Of a stretch of 18,124 nt of DNA, positions 1 to 8,138 are shown piece by piece. The stretch is taken from contig CALEJY010000259.1 in NCBI GenBank assembly GCA_937898445.1, positions 1 through 18,124 of the forward strand, in the 5' to 3' direction. The notes beneath the pieces are model-generated. The model was not told the origin of the DNA. It worked only from the letters and a program-made list of their open reading frames with translations, and did no database searches. Origin of the DNA: an uncultured Candidatus Melainabacteria bacterium (GTDB lineage: Bacteria; Cyanobacteriota; Vampirovibrionia; Gastranaerophilales; Gastranaerophilaceae). Position 1 is the first letter of the stretch, and every line of letters starts with the position of its first letter. The translations under genes and the position numbers were made by a program.

Positions 1-52
1 CGATTAGGATTTTTGTTCCGCCAAGATCAATTCCAATTGAATATTTTTCCAT
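1..52 (-). CDS. ROK-family sugar kinase (glucokinase-like), N-terminal fragment
   Basis: Reading leftward from the ATG at 52, the 17 visible codons give MEKYSIGIDLGGTKILI. The DLGGTK segment is the N-terminal phosphate-1 (ATP-binding) motif of ROK-family sugar kinases and repressors. A start this close to the motif, with no helix-turn-helix before it, suggests a kinase such as glucokinase rather than a ROK repressor. The gene runs off the left edge, so the sugar-binding and zinc motifs cannot be checked. There is no Shine-Dalgarno sequence. A promoter with its -10 nine bases before the ATG implies a 5' leader of only 2-3 nt. It diverges from the secreted amylase-like gene, so a joint role in glucan or glucose use is plausible but inferred. 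Confidence 0.8.
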   Translation of the reverse strand, partial: MEKYSIGIDLGGTKILI

Positions 53-61
53 ATATCACAA

Positions 62-90
62 ATTATAGAATAAAAACTTAAAATTTGCAA
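62..90 (-). promoter_or_regulatory. Promoter of the ROK kinase, near-leaderless
   Basis: On the minus strand, TTGCAA (90-85) is followed after 17 bp by TATAAT (67-62). The predicted start of transcription near 55 lies 2-3 nt before the ATG at 52. TTGCAA is its own reverse complement, so on the plus strand the same hexamer could serve as a -35 for the amylase gene with TAACAT (108-113), also at 17 bp. That second use is weaker. Confidence 0.6.
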
Positions 91-143
91 AATACCTGAT
101 TATTTGCTAACATATTAATTATTAGATAAGGGAGATGTAAAAT

Positions 144-1691
144 ATGTTATCTTGGAAAAAGTTGGTTTTGGCAATAACTTTAATGGTATTTACCGCTCAA
201 TATGCAATGAGCGCAGATGTTTGGGTTAACGATTTGAGAAGAATGTTTACAAGAAATTCTTCAATAATCTATGAAATTAACCTCAGAACATTCGGGGCGC
301 AAGATATAAATAAAGACGGAATTATTGAGTTTGATGATGGAGAAGAAAGCGGAACATTTTTAAATGCAATTCCACGTCTTGACGAGCTTGCAGCCAAAGG
401 GATAAACACAATTCACGTACTTCCAATTACTCCTGTCGGCAAAACAAAAGCTCTAGGTACTGCCGGCTCATTGTATTCAGCATCAAGTTTTAACACAATT
501 AACCCTCAACTTGTTAGCGACAAAAGCGCACTTCCTGCAAAATCACAAGCAATAAAATTCGTAAACGAAGCCCACAAAAGAGGTATTCGTGTAATCATAG
601 ACTTGCCGTCTTGCGGATCTTATGACTTGTATATGCAAAGACCGGAACTTTTTGTAAAAGACAAATCAGGTCAACCTGTAGTTCCTGCGGACTGGACAGA
701 CGTAAGACTTCTCAATGCCGGAACAGAAACAGACATAAACAGAGATGTTTATAATTTGTTCAAAAGTTTTGTAGATATGGTTATAAGCATTGGTGCTGAC
801 GGAATTAGAGCCGATGTTGCGACAAACAAACCTGCAAAATTTTGGAAAGAATTGATTGACTATTCAAGAACCAAAGATCCACAATTTTTGTGGTTGGCAG
901 AAGCTTCTGAAAGTTGGACAGAAGCAGTTTCGCCATACGCAGTATTCACCCCTTACAACAAATTGTTAGAAGCAGGCTTTGACGGATATTACGGAAGTTT
1001 CTTCAATATAAAAAATTACAAAACAGGAAAAGAATTAATCAATCAAATCGTTGCAACAAACAATAATTTGACTAAATATGCTGACCACAAAGCCGTAATC
1101 GGAAGTTTTACAACTCACGACGAAATGAGTCCGTTACTTATTAACGGAACAAATTTAAGCGAAATGATTATTTGGTTAAATGCAACTTTACCTGTAAATT
1201 CTTATTTTGTAGACGGTTTTGATACCGGTGACAATTATATTTATATGTGGGCAAACAAAGAGGCGTTTAAAACTTACACAGACGACGATTATTATTTCGT
1301 TCATCGTGGAAAGATTGACATTTTTAACTTTTCTCGTAAACCGGGTGGCAAAAACGAACTCCTTGAAAGATCTTTCGCACTTGCAAACGGGATTAAAAGA
1401 GAATTTATAACAATTATAAATAATGGCAAATTTGTGCCACTAAGAGTTACAAACCCATCAGTATTCGCATATTCAGAAAGTTACAACAAACAAAGTATTA
1501 TTGTAATAGGCAACTTGAACTTCCGCAACAATTCTGATGTAGTAGTAACAGTTCCTAAATTAAGCACAAAAAACATGGTAGTTCCTGTAAGAGTTGACAG
1601 TATTCCAATTACTCAAAAAGGTTCAATTAAAACAACCCTAAAACCGGGAGAAATACAAGTTTTGCTAGTTAATGATTTGGAAGTAAAATAA
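144..1691 (+). CDS. Secreted GH13 alpha-amylase-family protein
   Basis: This 515-residue protein has a signal peptide (KK, a hydrophobic stretch at about 7-18, likely cleavage after AMSA at 24), so it should act in the periplasm or outside the cell. The GH13 barrel follows. Region II is GIRAD with nucleophile D224 and R222. Region III is WLAEA with acid/base E253. Region IV is FTTHDE with H325 and D326. All three catalytic carboxylates are therefore present. Region I is DLPSCG (153-158), so the usual Asn-His of DxxxNH is replaced by Cys-Gly. Residues 54-65 form an EF-hand-like calcium loop (D54, N56, D58, G59, D65) where many GH13 enzymes have a shorter DGxGD loop. The C-terminal 100 residues look like the usual beta domain C. 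The start has GGGAG 9-13 bases upstream. Substrate cannot be read from sequence; an alpha-glucan is likely. Confidence 0.85.
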   Translation: MLSWKKLVLAITLMVFTAQYAMSADVWVNDLRRMFTRNSSIIYEINLRTFGAQDINKDGIIEFDDGEESGTFLNAIPRLDELAAKGINTIHVLPITPVGKTKALGTAGSLYSASSFNTINPQLVSDKSALPAKSQAIKFVNEAHKRGIRVIIDLPSCGSYDLYMQRPELFVKDKSGQPVVPADWTDVRLLNAGTETDINRDVYNLFKSFVDMVISIGADGIRADVATNKPAKFWKELIDYSRTKDPQFLWLAEASESWTEAVSPYAVFTPYNKLLEAGFDGYYGSFFNIKNYKTGKELINQIVATNNNLTKYADHKAVIGSFTTHDEMSPLLINGTNLSEMIIWLNATLPVNSYFVDGFDTGDNYIYMWANKEAFKTYTDDDYYFVHRGKIDIFNFSRKPGGKNELLERSFALANGIKREFITIINNGKFVPLRVTNPSVFAYSESYNKQSIIVIGNLNFRNNSDVVVTVPKLSTKNMVVPVRVDSIPITQKGSIKTTLKPGEIQVLLVNDLEVK

Positions 1692-1710
1692 ATTTAATAA
1701 TTTCCTCCCT

Positions 1711-1840
1711 AATGAGACTGTGCCGAACAAAAGGTGACTAAATGTCACGTTTTGCGAGAGGGAAAGCAAAGGTGGGTGCCAATATTAAGAAATTCCCTTA
1801 CGGGATAGCACCCATCCAAACCTTCCCTCTAGGGAAGGGA
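1711..1840. repeat. Structured palindromic element between convergent genes
   Basis: This element fills the 175-bp gap between the amylase stop and the giant gene stop. It holds several nested inverted repeats: CAAAAGGTGAC (1728-1738) with GTCACGTTTTG (1744-1754) around a 5-base loop; GGTGGGTGC (1771-1779) with GCACCCATCC (1808-1817), allowing one bulged base; and CCTTCCCT (1821-1828) with AGGGAAGG (1831-1838). The GC content is well above the surroundings. It looks like a transposon-derived or REP-type sequence and may also terminate transcription from both sides. Confidence 0.6.
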
Positions 1841-1866
1841 TATCTTATCGACATATTATCTTCTTA

Positions 1867-4800
1867 TTAATATCCTTTTTTAGCCAAAGCTGCGATACGT
1901 TTTCTGTTCTTTTTAATAATTTCTTTTGAACGTTTTGTCAAGTTACCAGCGACATAACCTTTTTTCTTTTGTTGATCTTTGTTGTTGTTACCCATATTCA
2001 TAACGCTTGTTGCAGCAGAAATACCATTGCCGATTGCATCTGTAACTTTTGACATTGTTTCAGCTTTTTTAGCTTTATTTTCTGCAATTACAGCCATTTT
2101 ATCTTTATATTGACCACGTTTTTCAAGCTCAGCTGATAATGCTTTGGCAGTATCATTATCACCCATTTCTTGTGCAAATTCTAGTTTTTCAGCCAATACA
2201 TCATCATTAATATCTGCATATTCTTTAGATGCACCATTTTCAATCATATTCTTTTTAGCATCTTTACCTAAATTATTTTCTTCTTTATTAGCTTCTGCCT
2301 TTTGAGCTTCTCTTGCTTTTTTAGCATTTTCTAATTTTTCTTTTGGAGTTTCTTCTTTTTTAACTTGTTCTGTTGTAGTTTTTGATTTGTCATCTGTTTG
2401 CGCTTTTGTATCTTCTGCATTGATATTTTGTTCTGCATTTTTAATTTCTGCTTGCGCTTTCTTTTCTTCTGTTTCTTTCTTTTGTTCTTCCTTAGACTTT
2501 TCGCTTTCTGTCTTTTTTTCTGCTTCTGTTTTGTCTGTATTGTTGTCTGTATTGTTTGTATTATCAGTGTTATTTGAGTTGTCTGTTCCTTCTGTAGATT
2601 CAGAATTTGAATTATCTTTGTTTTCTTCGTTCTTTTCAACTGCTTTGTTCATTTTGTTATCAACCAACATTCCGATAGATGCAGCAGTGCTGATTGCACC
2701 ACCAATTGCACCTAACATTGATGCTAATTTGCTATCACTTCCGAATGATGTCATCAATTGGCTTGTTGAAGACATTGCAGAACCAACTACACTGCCAACT
2801 TTTGCAATTTGACCGAATGTACCAGATTGTCCTAAGCTACCCAAAGTTGATGCAGCACTTGTTACTGCAGATGCAGCACCTGCAATTGCTGAAATTTTGC
2901 TAAATACTCCATTTGCTTCCTTACCTTGTACGGCTCTGATATTGTTAACCATATCAGCAGAAGATGCTACAACATTCAAACCAGATGTAACTGCACCAAG
3001 AACTCCGCCGGCTGCGCCTCCAACACCAACTTGACTTGCAGCAACTGTAATTGCAGCTTGACCAATTGACATCAATGCAGCAGTTAAATTACCGTTTGCT
3101 AAATTAATTACACCTTTAGTTACGCCACAAGCAGCAACTCCATAAGTACCAATTGCAACCATAACTTCACCTACTGCATGTGTCCACGGGCTTAATAATA
3201 AAATAGTACCTGTTGACAATGTAATAGAGAATTGGTTTTCTGCAATTCCAACTGCGCCCAATTGTTTAGCTAATTTCTTTTGTTTGTCTTGTTCTTTCTT
3301 TTCAGCTTCTTTGTTTTTCTTGTCAATTACTTTTGTTTTTTTAGTAACTTTCTTTTGAGTTGCTTTTGTTGATTTTTGAAGTTTTGTGATTTTTGTTCTG
3401 TTTCTTGTAATAACTTTTCCGCTTGCTTCAAAACTTACACCAATTTCATTCAATCTTGCATCATTGCTTGCAATTTTATCAGCATTAGGAGTTTGAGTTG
3501 CGTTACCTTGTACAGCAGTGCTACCCAAAGTTGCAGCTTGTTGTTGAACAGATTGAGTATCAGCTTGTGCTACTGCATTTGAACTTTGAGTTTGTGCTTG
3601 GTTTTGACCTTGAACTTGAGCTTGACGTTGAGCATTCATATCTTCCGCAGTAAGTTGTTCATTTTCTGCAACGATAGCTTCGTATTCAGCAACCATTTCT
3701 TCTTGTTTTTTTGCAGCTCTTTCTGATTCTTTTGTCATTTTGATGATTTCTTTTTCATCTTTTTTCATTTGTTTTGTAAGCTGCTTAGTTTCTTTTTCAA
3801 GTTCTTTAGTTGTTTTGTCTGTATCTTTTTTTACGTTTTCAGAATCTTTAGATGAATCTTTTGCACTGTCTTTAGCTTTATCAACAGTATCTTGAGCTTT
3901 TTCATCTGTCATTTCTTCTTTTTTGCTTGAACTTGTGCTTGAAGAAGATGATGTTGTAGCATCTGCGGCTTTGTTTTCAACTTCGTTTGCTTCTTTTTCT
4001 TCCGGAGTTTCTTTTTTCCCATCAGAAACTGTTTTTGTAGCTTTTGAATTTTGTTTTTCCAATTCGTTAGAAGATTTTGTTTCAACTGATGTTTCAGAAG
4101 GTTTTTCTTCTTGAACCGGAGCTGCAGCACCTGTTGTAGAACCAGTTTCAGTAGCTTGTGCAGGTTCTGTTTGAGTTGTTGCAGAACTTGTTTGTTGTTG
4201 AGCAGTTGCAACTTTTGCAGAAGTTGTTTGAACTCCTGCAGATTGAGTTTCAACATTTGTTCCATCTGCTGTATTTGTAGCACCTTCTTCTGCGTTACCA
4301 GCGGTTTGATCTTGGTTATCTTGTTTGTTTGCTTCGTAAGTTGATTGAGTTGTTTCTTCTCCAGTAATTGAAGAAATTTGACCATCAACTTTATTCAACC
4401 CTTCTAATGCAGAAGTTGCAGCAGAAATTGCATTATCAGTCATTTTTTCTGCAGTTGTTACAATTCTAGGATTTGCAACAAACTTAGCTTCTGAGCCAAT
4501 ACCCATGCTTATTCTACCTTTACGAAGGTTTTTGTAGCCTTTTTTAAATTGCCATGTGGCAATTTGTTCAAGCCCGACAATTACACGATATTTACCCATT
4601 TTATTTAATGTAACACCAGTGTTTCCTGTAAAGTCTAATGCTTCTTTGTCAGCAGGAATTGTTTTTTGAGCGTATTCTTGGTTGCTTGCGATGTTGTCGT
4701 TTTCTTCCGGAACTGAAGTTGAAATTCTTGTTTTTTCTTTTGTTGTTTTGTTTTTGAACTCTGCAACAGAAGTTTCAGAAGTTTGTTTAATTTCTTCAAT

Positions 4801-6462
4801 TCTTTGGTTGTTATTGTTAATTGTTGCTTTGTGTTGTTCAACTTCTTTTTTGTCTGCATCGCTTGCAGCATCGTTGTTATCATTATTTTTATCAGAAGAA
4901 TTGTTGATTTCTTTATCCAATTCATCTCCTGATTTACCAGTCAATTTTTCTAATTTAGTTTTTGCTTGTTCATTTTCTTTTTCAAGTTTTGCAATTTCTT
5001 CTTCACGTTTATCTTGTTCTTCTTGATAACGTTTTACAATTCTTGAAATTTTGAAGTTTGCAAATTTAGCAAATTTAGCATCATTTTTAGCAACTTTGAT
5101 GTTTCTTCTTGAAGTCATAATTTGTTGTGCTAAATCTGCTCTAATTACTTTGCCATCTTTAATTAATTCTTTTACGCTATCATCATTTACAATAAAATCT
5201 TCTTCTGCAGTTGTTTCAGGAGTTTTTGTTTCTTCTTTAGCTGCATTGTTATCTTCGTTTTCGTTATCAACTGTTCCTTCCGGTTCATTTGATGCAGGAG
5301 ATTTTGCGTCATCTGTAGCTGATGATGGAGTAGTATTTTCAACATCATCAGTACCTTGAAGTTCACTTGCTGAAACTACGCTGTTTTGAACACCCAAAAT
5401 ATCTGCAATATCTTCAACAGATTTTGAAGTATCAGATGAATATTCTTTTGTATCGTTACCAATTTTATTAGCTTCTTTAGCAAGGTTTTTACCTTGAGCC
5501 ATTGCCATAATTGTTCCGATAAAACCGATTTCGTGAGAAACAGTTTGAGCAGTCATTTTGTAATTTGCTTGAGATGTATAATCAGCTAAAGTATCGCCGA
5601 TTTCAATTGTTTCATCTGCAAGTTTTTCACCTAAAACTGCCAAAATGTTGATATCGTTCAATGATCTTGCGATTGCGTTTTTGTCAAACTGCATATCATC
5701 AGATTTTTTAGTATTTTTATCTTCCAACATGCCTGTAAGTTGAGCATATTTTTTAGCTTCTGTATCTGATAATGCTTCGCCATTGTTAACTTTGTTTTGT
5801 AAAGTTCTCCATTCTCTAAGTTGTTCTTCGTACTCTTTTAGAGCTTTCTTTTGATCTTTAACTTTGCCAAATAATTTACTTTCACGTTTTTGTTTTTCAG
5901 GTAAAAGGTCTTCTACTTTGTCATTAATTTTTTCAGTAGTGTCATTACATTTTTCGATTTTCTTTTTAGCTTTAGGAATAAGGTCTAAATAAGGTTCTTT
6001 TTCTGTTGTATCATCTCCTTCATCAGTAGTGTCATCAGTGCTTTCAACGTTTGCACCTGATGTTTGTAAAATTGTATTTGCAAGGTCAACTATATCTTGA
6101 GGAATATTTACACCATTGTTAACCATTTGCATAATTTCTTTAGCAGAATAACCTGACCATTGAGGGTCAAGGATTTTGCCTGCTTTTTTTGCGTAAGCTT
6201 CAATAGTGTATTTTGTATTAATACTTGCTTTTTTTAAAATCTTTGTGTTTTCAAGATTTCTTACATCTAAGTTGTAACCACCTGCTACAATGATTTCATA
6301 ACCTGTTTCATCTTTGTAGAATTTTTCAAAATCTAATTTTGTGTCATCATCCAATTGTGCATATAGGCGTAATGCCTCAGAATAGCTAATTAATTCGCCA
6401 TTCACGGTCAAATAATAGTCTTGAAATATTTTAAATTTATTTGGTTGACTGTTTACTTGCAT
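1867..6462 (-). CDS. Giant low-complexity coiled-coil protein with a hydrophobic Ala/Gly-rich block, unknown function
   Basis: I do not recognise this 1531-residue protein. It has no signal peptide. Residues 1-130 look folded and mixed in composition. An acidic Thr/Asp linker follows, then a Lys/Glu coiled coil (about 170-260). Long Glu/Lys/Asn/Thr/Gln-rich disordered or coiled stretches alternate with short folded islands, one near 620-700 containing YRVIVGLEQIATWQFKKGY. The main feature is a block at about 1083-1265, rich in Ala, Gly, Val and Ser and largely uncharged, flanked by a Lys-rich coiled coil and an Asn/Asp/Thr linker. The C-terminus is strongly basic. Only two cysteines are visible. 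A hydrophobic block between coiled coils recalls secreted pore-formers such as type III translocators, but this is only an architectural resemblance. The SD is AAGGAAAAGGG before the ATG. The gene stands alone. Confidence 0.75.
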   Translation of the reverse strand: MQVNSQPNKFKIFQDYYLTVNGELISYSEALRLYAQLDDDTKLDFEKFYKDETGYEIIVAGGYNLDVRNLENTKILKKASINTKYTIEAYAKKAGKILDPQWSGYSAKEIMQMVNNGVNIPQDIVDLANTILQTSGANVESTDDTTDEGDDTTEKEPYLDLIPKAKKKIEKCNDTTEKINDKVEDLLPEKQKRESKLFGKVKDQKKALKEYEEQLREWRTLQNKVNNGEALSDTEAKKYAQLTGMLEDKNTKKSDDMQFDKNAIARSLNDINILAVLGEKLADETIEIGDTLADYTSQANYKMTAQTVSHEIGFIGTIMAMAQGKNLAKEANKIGNDTKEYSSDTSKSVEDIADILGVQNSVVSASELQGTDDVENTTPSSATDDAKSPASNEPEGTVDNENEDNNAAKEETKTPETTAEEDFIVNDDSVKELIKDGKVIRADLAQQIMTSRRNIKVAKNDAKFAKFANFKISRIVKRYQEEQDKREEEIAKLEKENEQAKTKLEKLTGKSGDELDKEINNSSDKNNDNNDAASDADKKEVEQHKATINNNNQRIEEIKQTSETSVAEFKNKTTKEKTRISTSVPEENDNIASNQEYAQKTIPADKEALDFTGNTGVTLNKMGKYRVIVGLEQIATWQFKKGYKNLRKGRISMGIGSEAKFVANPRIVTTAEKMTDNAISAATSALEGLNKVDGQISSITGEETTQSTYEANKQDNQDQTAGNAEEGATNTADGTNVETQSAGVQTTSAKVATAQQQTSSATTQTEPAQATETGSTTGAAAPVQEEKPSETSVETKSSNELEKQNSKATKTVSDGKKETPEEKEANEVENKAADATTSSSSSTSSSKKEEMTDEKAQDTVDKAKDSAKDSSKDSENVKKDTDKTTKELEKETKQLTKQMKKDEKEIIKMTKESERAAKKQEEMVAEYEAIVAENEQLTAEDMNAQRQAQVQGQNQAQTQSSNAVAQADTQSVQQQAATLGSTAVQGNATQTPNADKIASNDARLNEIGVSFEASGKVITRNRTKITKLQKSTKATQKKVTKKTKVIDKKNKEAEKKEQDKQKKLAKQLGAVGIAENQFSITLSTGTILLLSPWTHAVGEVMVAIGTYGVAACGVTKGVINLANGNLTAALMSIGQAAITVAASQVGVGGAAGGVLGAVTSGLNVVASSADMVNNIRAVQGKEANGVFSKISAIAGAASAVTSAASTLGSLGQSGTFGQIAKVGSVVGSAMSSTSQLMTSFGSDSKLASMLGAIGGAISTAASIGMLVDNKMNKAVEKNEENKDNSNSESTEGTDNSNNTDNTNNTDNNTDKTEAEKKTESEKSKEEQKKETEEKKAQAEIKNAEQNINAEDTKAQTDDKSKTTTEQVKKEETPKEKLENAKKAREAQKAEANKEENNLGKDAKKNMIENGASKEYADINDDVLAEKLEFAQEMGDNDTAKALSAELEKRGQYKDKMAVIAENKAKKAETMSKVTDAIGNGISAATSVMNMGNNNKDQQKKKGYVAGNLTKRSKEIIKKNRKRIAALAKKGY

Positions 6463-6555
6463 AATGACCCTTTTCCTTAATTAGGTTAACGGGCATTTTA
6501 CAAGTATTCTTTAATTTATTTTGGAATTTGTTAATAAAAGTTTACATTTTAAAAA

Positions 6556-6665
6556 AGTGAGAAGTGAAAAGTGAGAAGTTCTTTTCGCTCGCTTTGCTCG
6601 GTAATTGGTTTTGGTGCGATAGCACCTGTAACGGTCTTTTCACGTTTCACTTCTCACTTTTCACT
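6556..6665. repeat. Palindromic element with heptamer-repeat arms, downstream of trxA
   Basis: The left arm (6556-6579) is made of AGTGARA heptamers. Its last 17 bases (6563-6579) are the exact reverse complement of 6649-6665. The core between the arms includes TTCTTTTCGCTCGC and a small hairpin GGTGC-GATA-GCACC. The right arm ends three bases before the trxA stop codon, so the structure may also work as a terminator for trxA. The element at 7014-7137 has the same build in the opposite orientation. Confidence 0.75.
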
Positions 6666-6668
6666 AAC

Positions 6669-6992
6669 TTACAAATGTTTCTCAATATTCGTAATAATTG
6701 TAGATTTAGGCATAAGCCCAACTAGTCTTTCTAACGCTTTTCCATTTTTGAAAACAAGCAAACTAGGCAAACCGCTTATTGAATAATCTTGCGCAGTCTT
6801 AATATTTTCATCTGTATTAATTTTTACAAACTTAACTTTTCCTGCAAATTCAGTTGCAACTTCATCCAATACAGGACTAAGTTTTCTGCAAGGCCCGCAC
6901 CAAGATGCCCAAAAATCAACAACTACAGGTTGTTCAGAATTTAAAACTTCTTGTTCAAAATTTGCATCATTTATTTCTATTGTATTTGACAT
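6669..6992 (-). CDS. trxA: Thioredoxin
   Basis: This 107-residue protein is the usual length for bacterial thioredoxin. It has the redox motif WCGPC (W31, C32, C35), preceded by VVVDFWAS, and the cis-proline region SGLPSLLVFKNGK with P76. It reduces disulfides in cytosolic proteins and supplies electrons to enzymes such as ribonucleotide reductase and peroxiredoxins, itself being recharged by thioredoxin reductase (not in this window). No signal peptide or membrane anchor is present. The start is set by AAGGAGA 9 bases before the ATG. The gene is alone on its strand and is bracketed on both sides by inverted copies of a heptamer-armed palindrome. Confidence 0.96.
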   Translation of the reverse strand: MSNTIEINDANFEQEVLNSEQPVVVDFWASWCGPCRKLSPVLDEVATEFAGKVKFVKINTDENIKTAQDYSISGLPSLLVFKNGKALERLVGLMPKSTIITNIEKHL

Positions 6993-7013
6993 GGTTGGTC
7001 TCCTTTTTGTAGA

Positions 7014-7137
7014 AGTGAGTGGTGAGTGGTGAATTGTAAATAGCCCAATACAGAAGCTATAATTCTAAAATATCCTTTTGAGCGAAGCGAATGTAAAGAA
7101 CCATTCACCTCTCACTATTCACTATTCACTTTTCACT
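7014..7137. repeat. Palindromic element with heptamer-repeat arms, upstream of trxA
   Basis: The left arm (7014-7035) repeats GTGAGTG-like heptamers. The right arm (7103-7137) has five ATTCACT-like heptamers. The arms pair over about 21 bases with roughly four mismatches. Next to the right arm is AATGTAAAGAACC, the reverse complement of the GTTCTTTACAT junction found in the elements around uppS. The element lies in the 209-bp divergent gap between trxA and the exonuclease gene and leaves little room for the trxA promoter outside it. Confidence 0.7.
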
Positions 7138-7165
7138 TGTAATCCTACCACATAATTTATTTTTG

Positions 7166-7174
7166 TGCTATCAT
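7166..7174 (+). promoter_or_regulatory. Extended -10 promoter candidate for the exonuclease gene
   Basis: TGC followed by TATCAT matches the extended -10 pattern TGnTATAAT in all but one base. Transcription would begin near 7181, leaving a leader of about 20 nt that contains the GGATAGGA ribosome site. I see no convincing -35. Confidence 0.4.
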
Positions 7175-7201
7175 CTAACTAGAACTCTATAGGATAGGAA
7201 T

Positions 7202-8119
7202 ATGGCAAGAAAAAAAGTAATAGAAATCGTTCTTGATACAGAGACGACGGGATTAGATTATACAAAAGAGAAGATGGTTGAGTTTGCCGCTGTTAGGCTT
7301 GAAAACGGAAAGATTAAAGATGAGTTTCAAACTTTGATTAATCCTGAACAACATATTAGAAAATCCAGTATTGCAATACACGGAATTACCCCTGATATGG
7401 TTGCAGATGCCCCAACAGAAGCAGAAGCGATGCCAAAAATTTTGGAATTTATCGGAGATTATCCGATTGTTGCACACAACTGTATTTTTGACTACTCGTT
7501 CTTAAACGAAGCTAGTCTTAGAACTACAGGCAAAGAATTGACAAATCCTCGAATTGACTCTCAACAAATGTTTAAAGAGGTTTATCCAGATTTGTTCTCT
7601 CACGGATTGGATGCGTTGACTGAAAGATTTCATGTCGAACTTAAAAACCACCACCGTGCAATGGCAGATACAATGGGATTGGCTTTGGCTTATCCAAAAC
7701 TAAAAAAATTATATTTCCAAAAATACGATTGGGAAGTTAAACAACTTGATAATGTTGAATACTTATTTGAAAGATTTTTGAGAATACAACAAACTGTCAC
7801 AACTTTGCAATCTGAATTGCAGGATTTGAAATCAGTATTTAAGTTATATTTTGAACAAGGTGGCGAACCTATCATTTCTCAAACAGGTGAAACCCTTGTT
7901 TACAATTCAAAACAATCTTTTGGTTACGATTTGCACCAAATCAAAGATGTTTTGGAAGAAGTCGGAGCTTTTGACAAAGCTGTTAAACTTAATACAGGAT
8001 TTATTGACAGATTGGTTGGCGGATGCAGACTTGATGAAGAAAAGAGAGAACTTATCAAATGCGCCCGTCATGAAATCAACGAAACAAGAAATATACAAGT
8101 TATAAAAGCAGGAAAATAG
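7202..8119 (+). CDS. DnaQ-like DEDDh 3'-5' exonuclease with a C-terminal extension
   Basis: Residues 1-170 form a DEDDh exonuclease domain like that of DNA polymerase III epsilon. Exo I is LDTETTG (D12, E14), Exo II is AHNCIFDYSFL (D97), and Exo III is HHRAMAD (H151, D156). All metal-binding carboxylates and the general-base histidine are present, so an active 3'-5' exonuclease on DNA or RNA is expected. Residues 170-305 are not part of the common epsilon fold: a helical, possibly coiled-coil stretch (about 188-215) precedes a domain containing GETLVYNSKQSFGYDLHQ that I do not recognise. At 305 residues it is longer than E. coli epsilon (243) and lacks a recognisable polymerase-binding tail, so a stand-alone repair or RNA-processing role is also possible. 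The SD is GGATAGGA. The transporter gene starts 19 bases downstream, probably co-transcribed. Confidence 0.88.
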   Translation: MARKKVIEIVLDTETTGLDYTKEKMVEFAAVRLENGKIKDEFQTLINPEQHIRKSSIAIHGITPDMVADAPTEAEAMPKILEFIGDYPIVAHNCIFDYSFLNEASLRTTGKELTNPRIDSQQMFKEVYPDLFSHGLDALTERFHVELKNHHRAMADTMGLALAYPKLKKLYFQKYDWEVKQLDNVEYLFERFLRIQQTVTTLQSELQDLKSVFKLYFEQGGEPIISQTGETLVYNSKQSFGYDLHQIKDVLEEVGAFDKAVKLNTGFIDRLVGGCRLDEEKRELIKCARHEINETRNIQVIKAGK

Positions 8120-8138
8120 TAGAAAATAGGAAAAGGAT

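Noticed and set aside
2387..5359. Several open frames of 60-160 codons on both strands inside the giant gene
   Set aside because: They arise from the skewed, repetitive Lys/Glu/Gln/Thr codons of the 1531-residue gene. Their translations are low-complexity (Ser/Phe/Cys- or Lys/Gln-rich), and none has a family resemblance.
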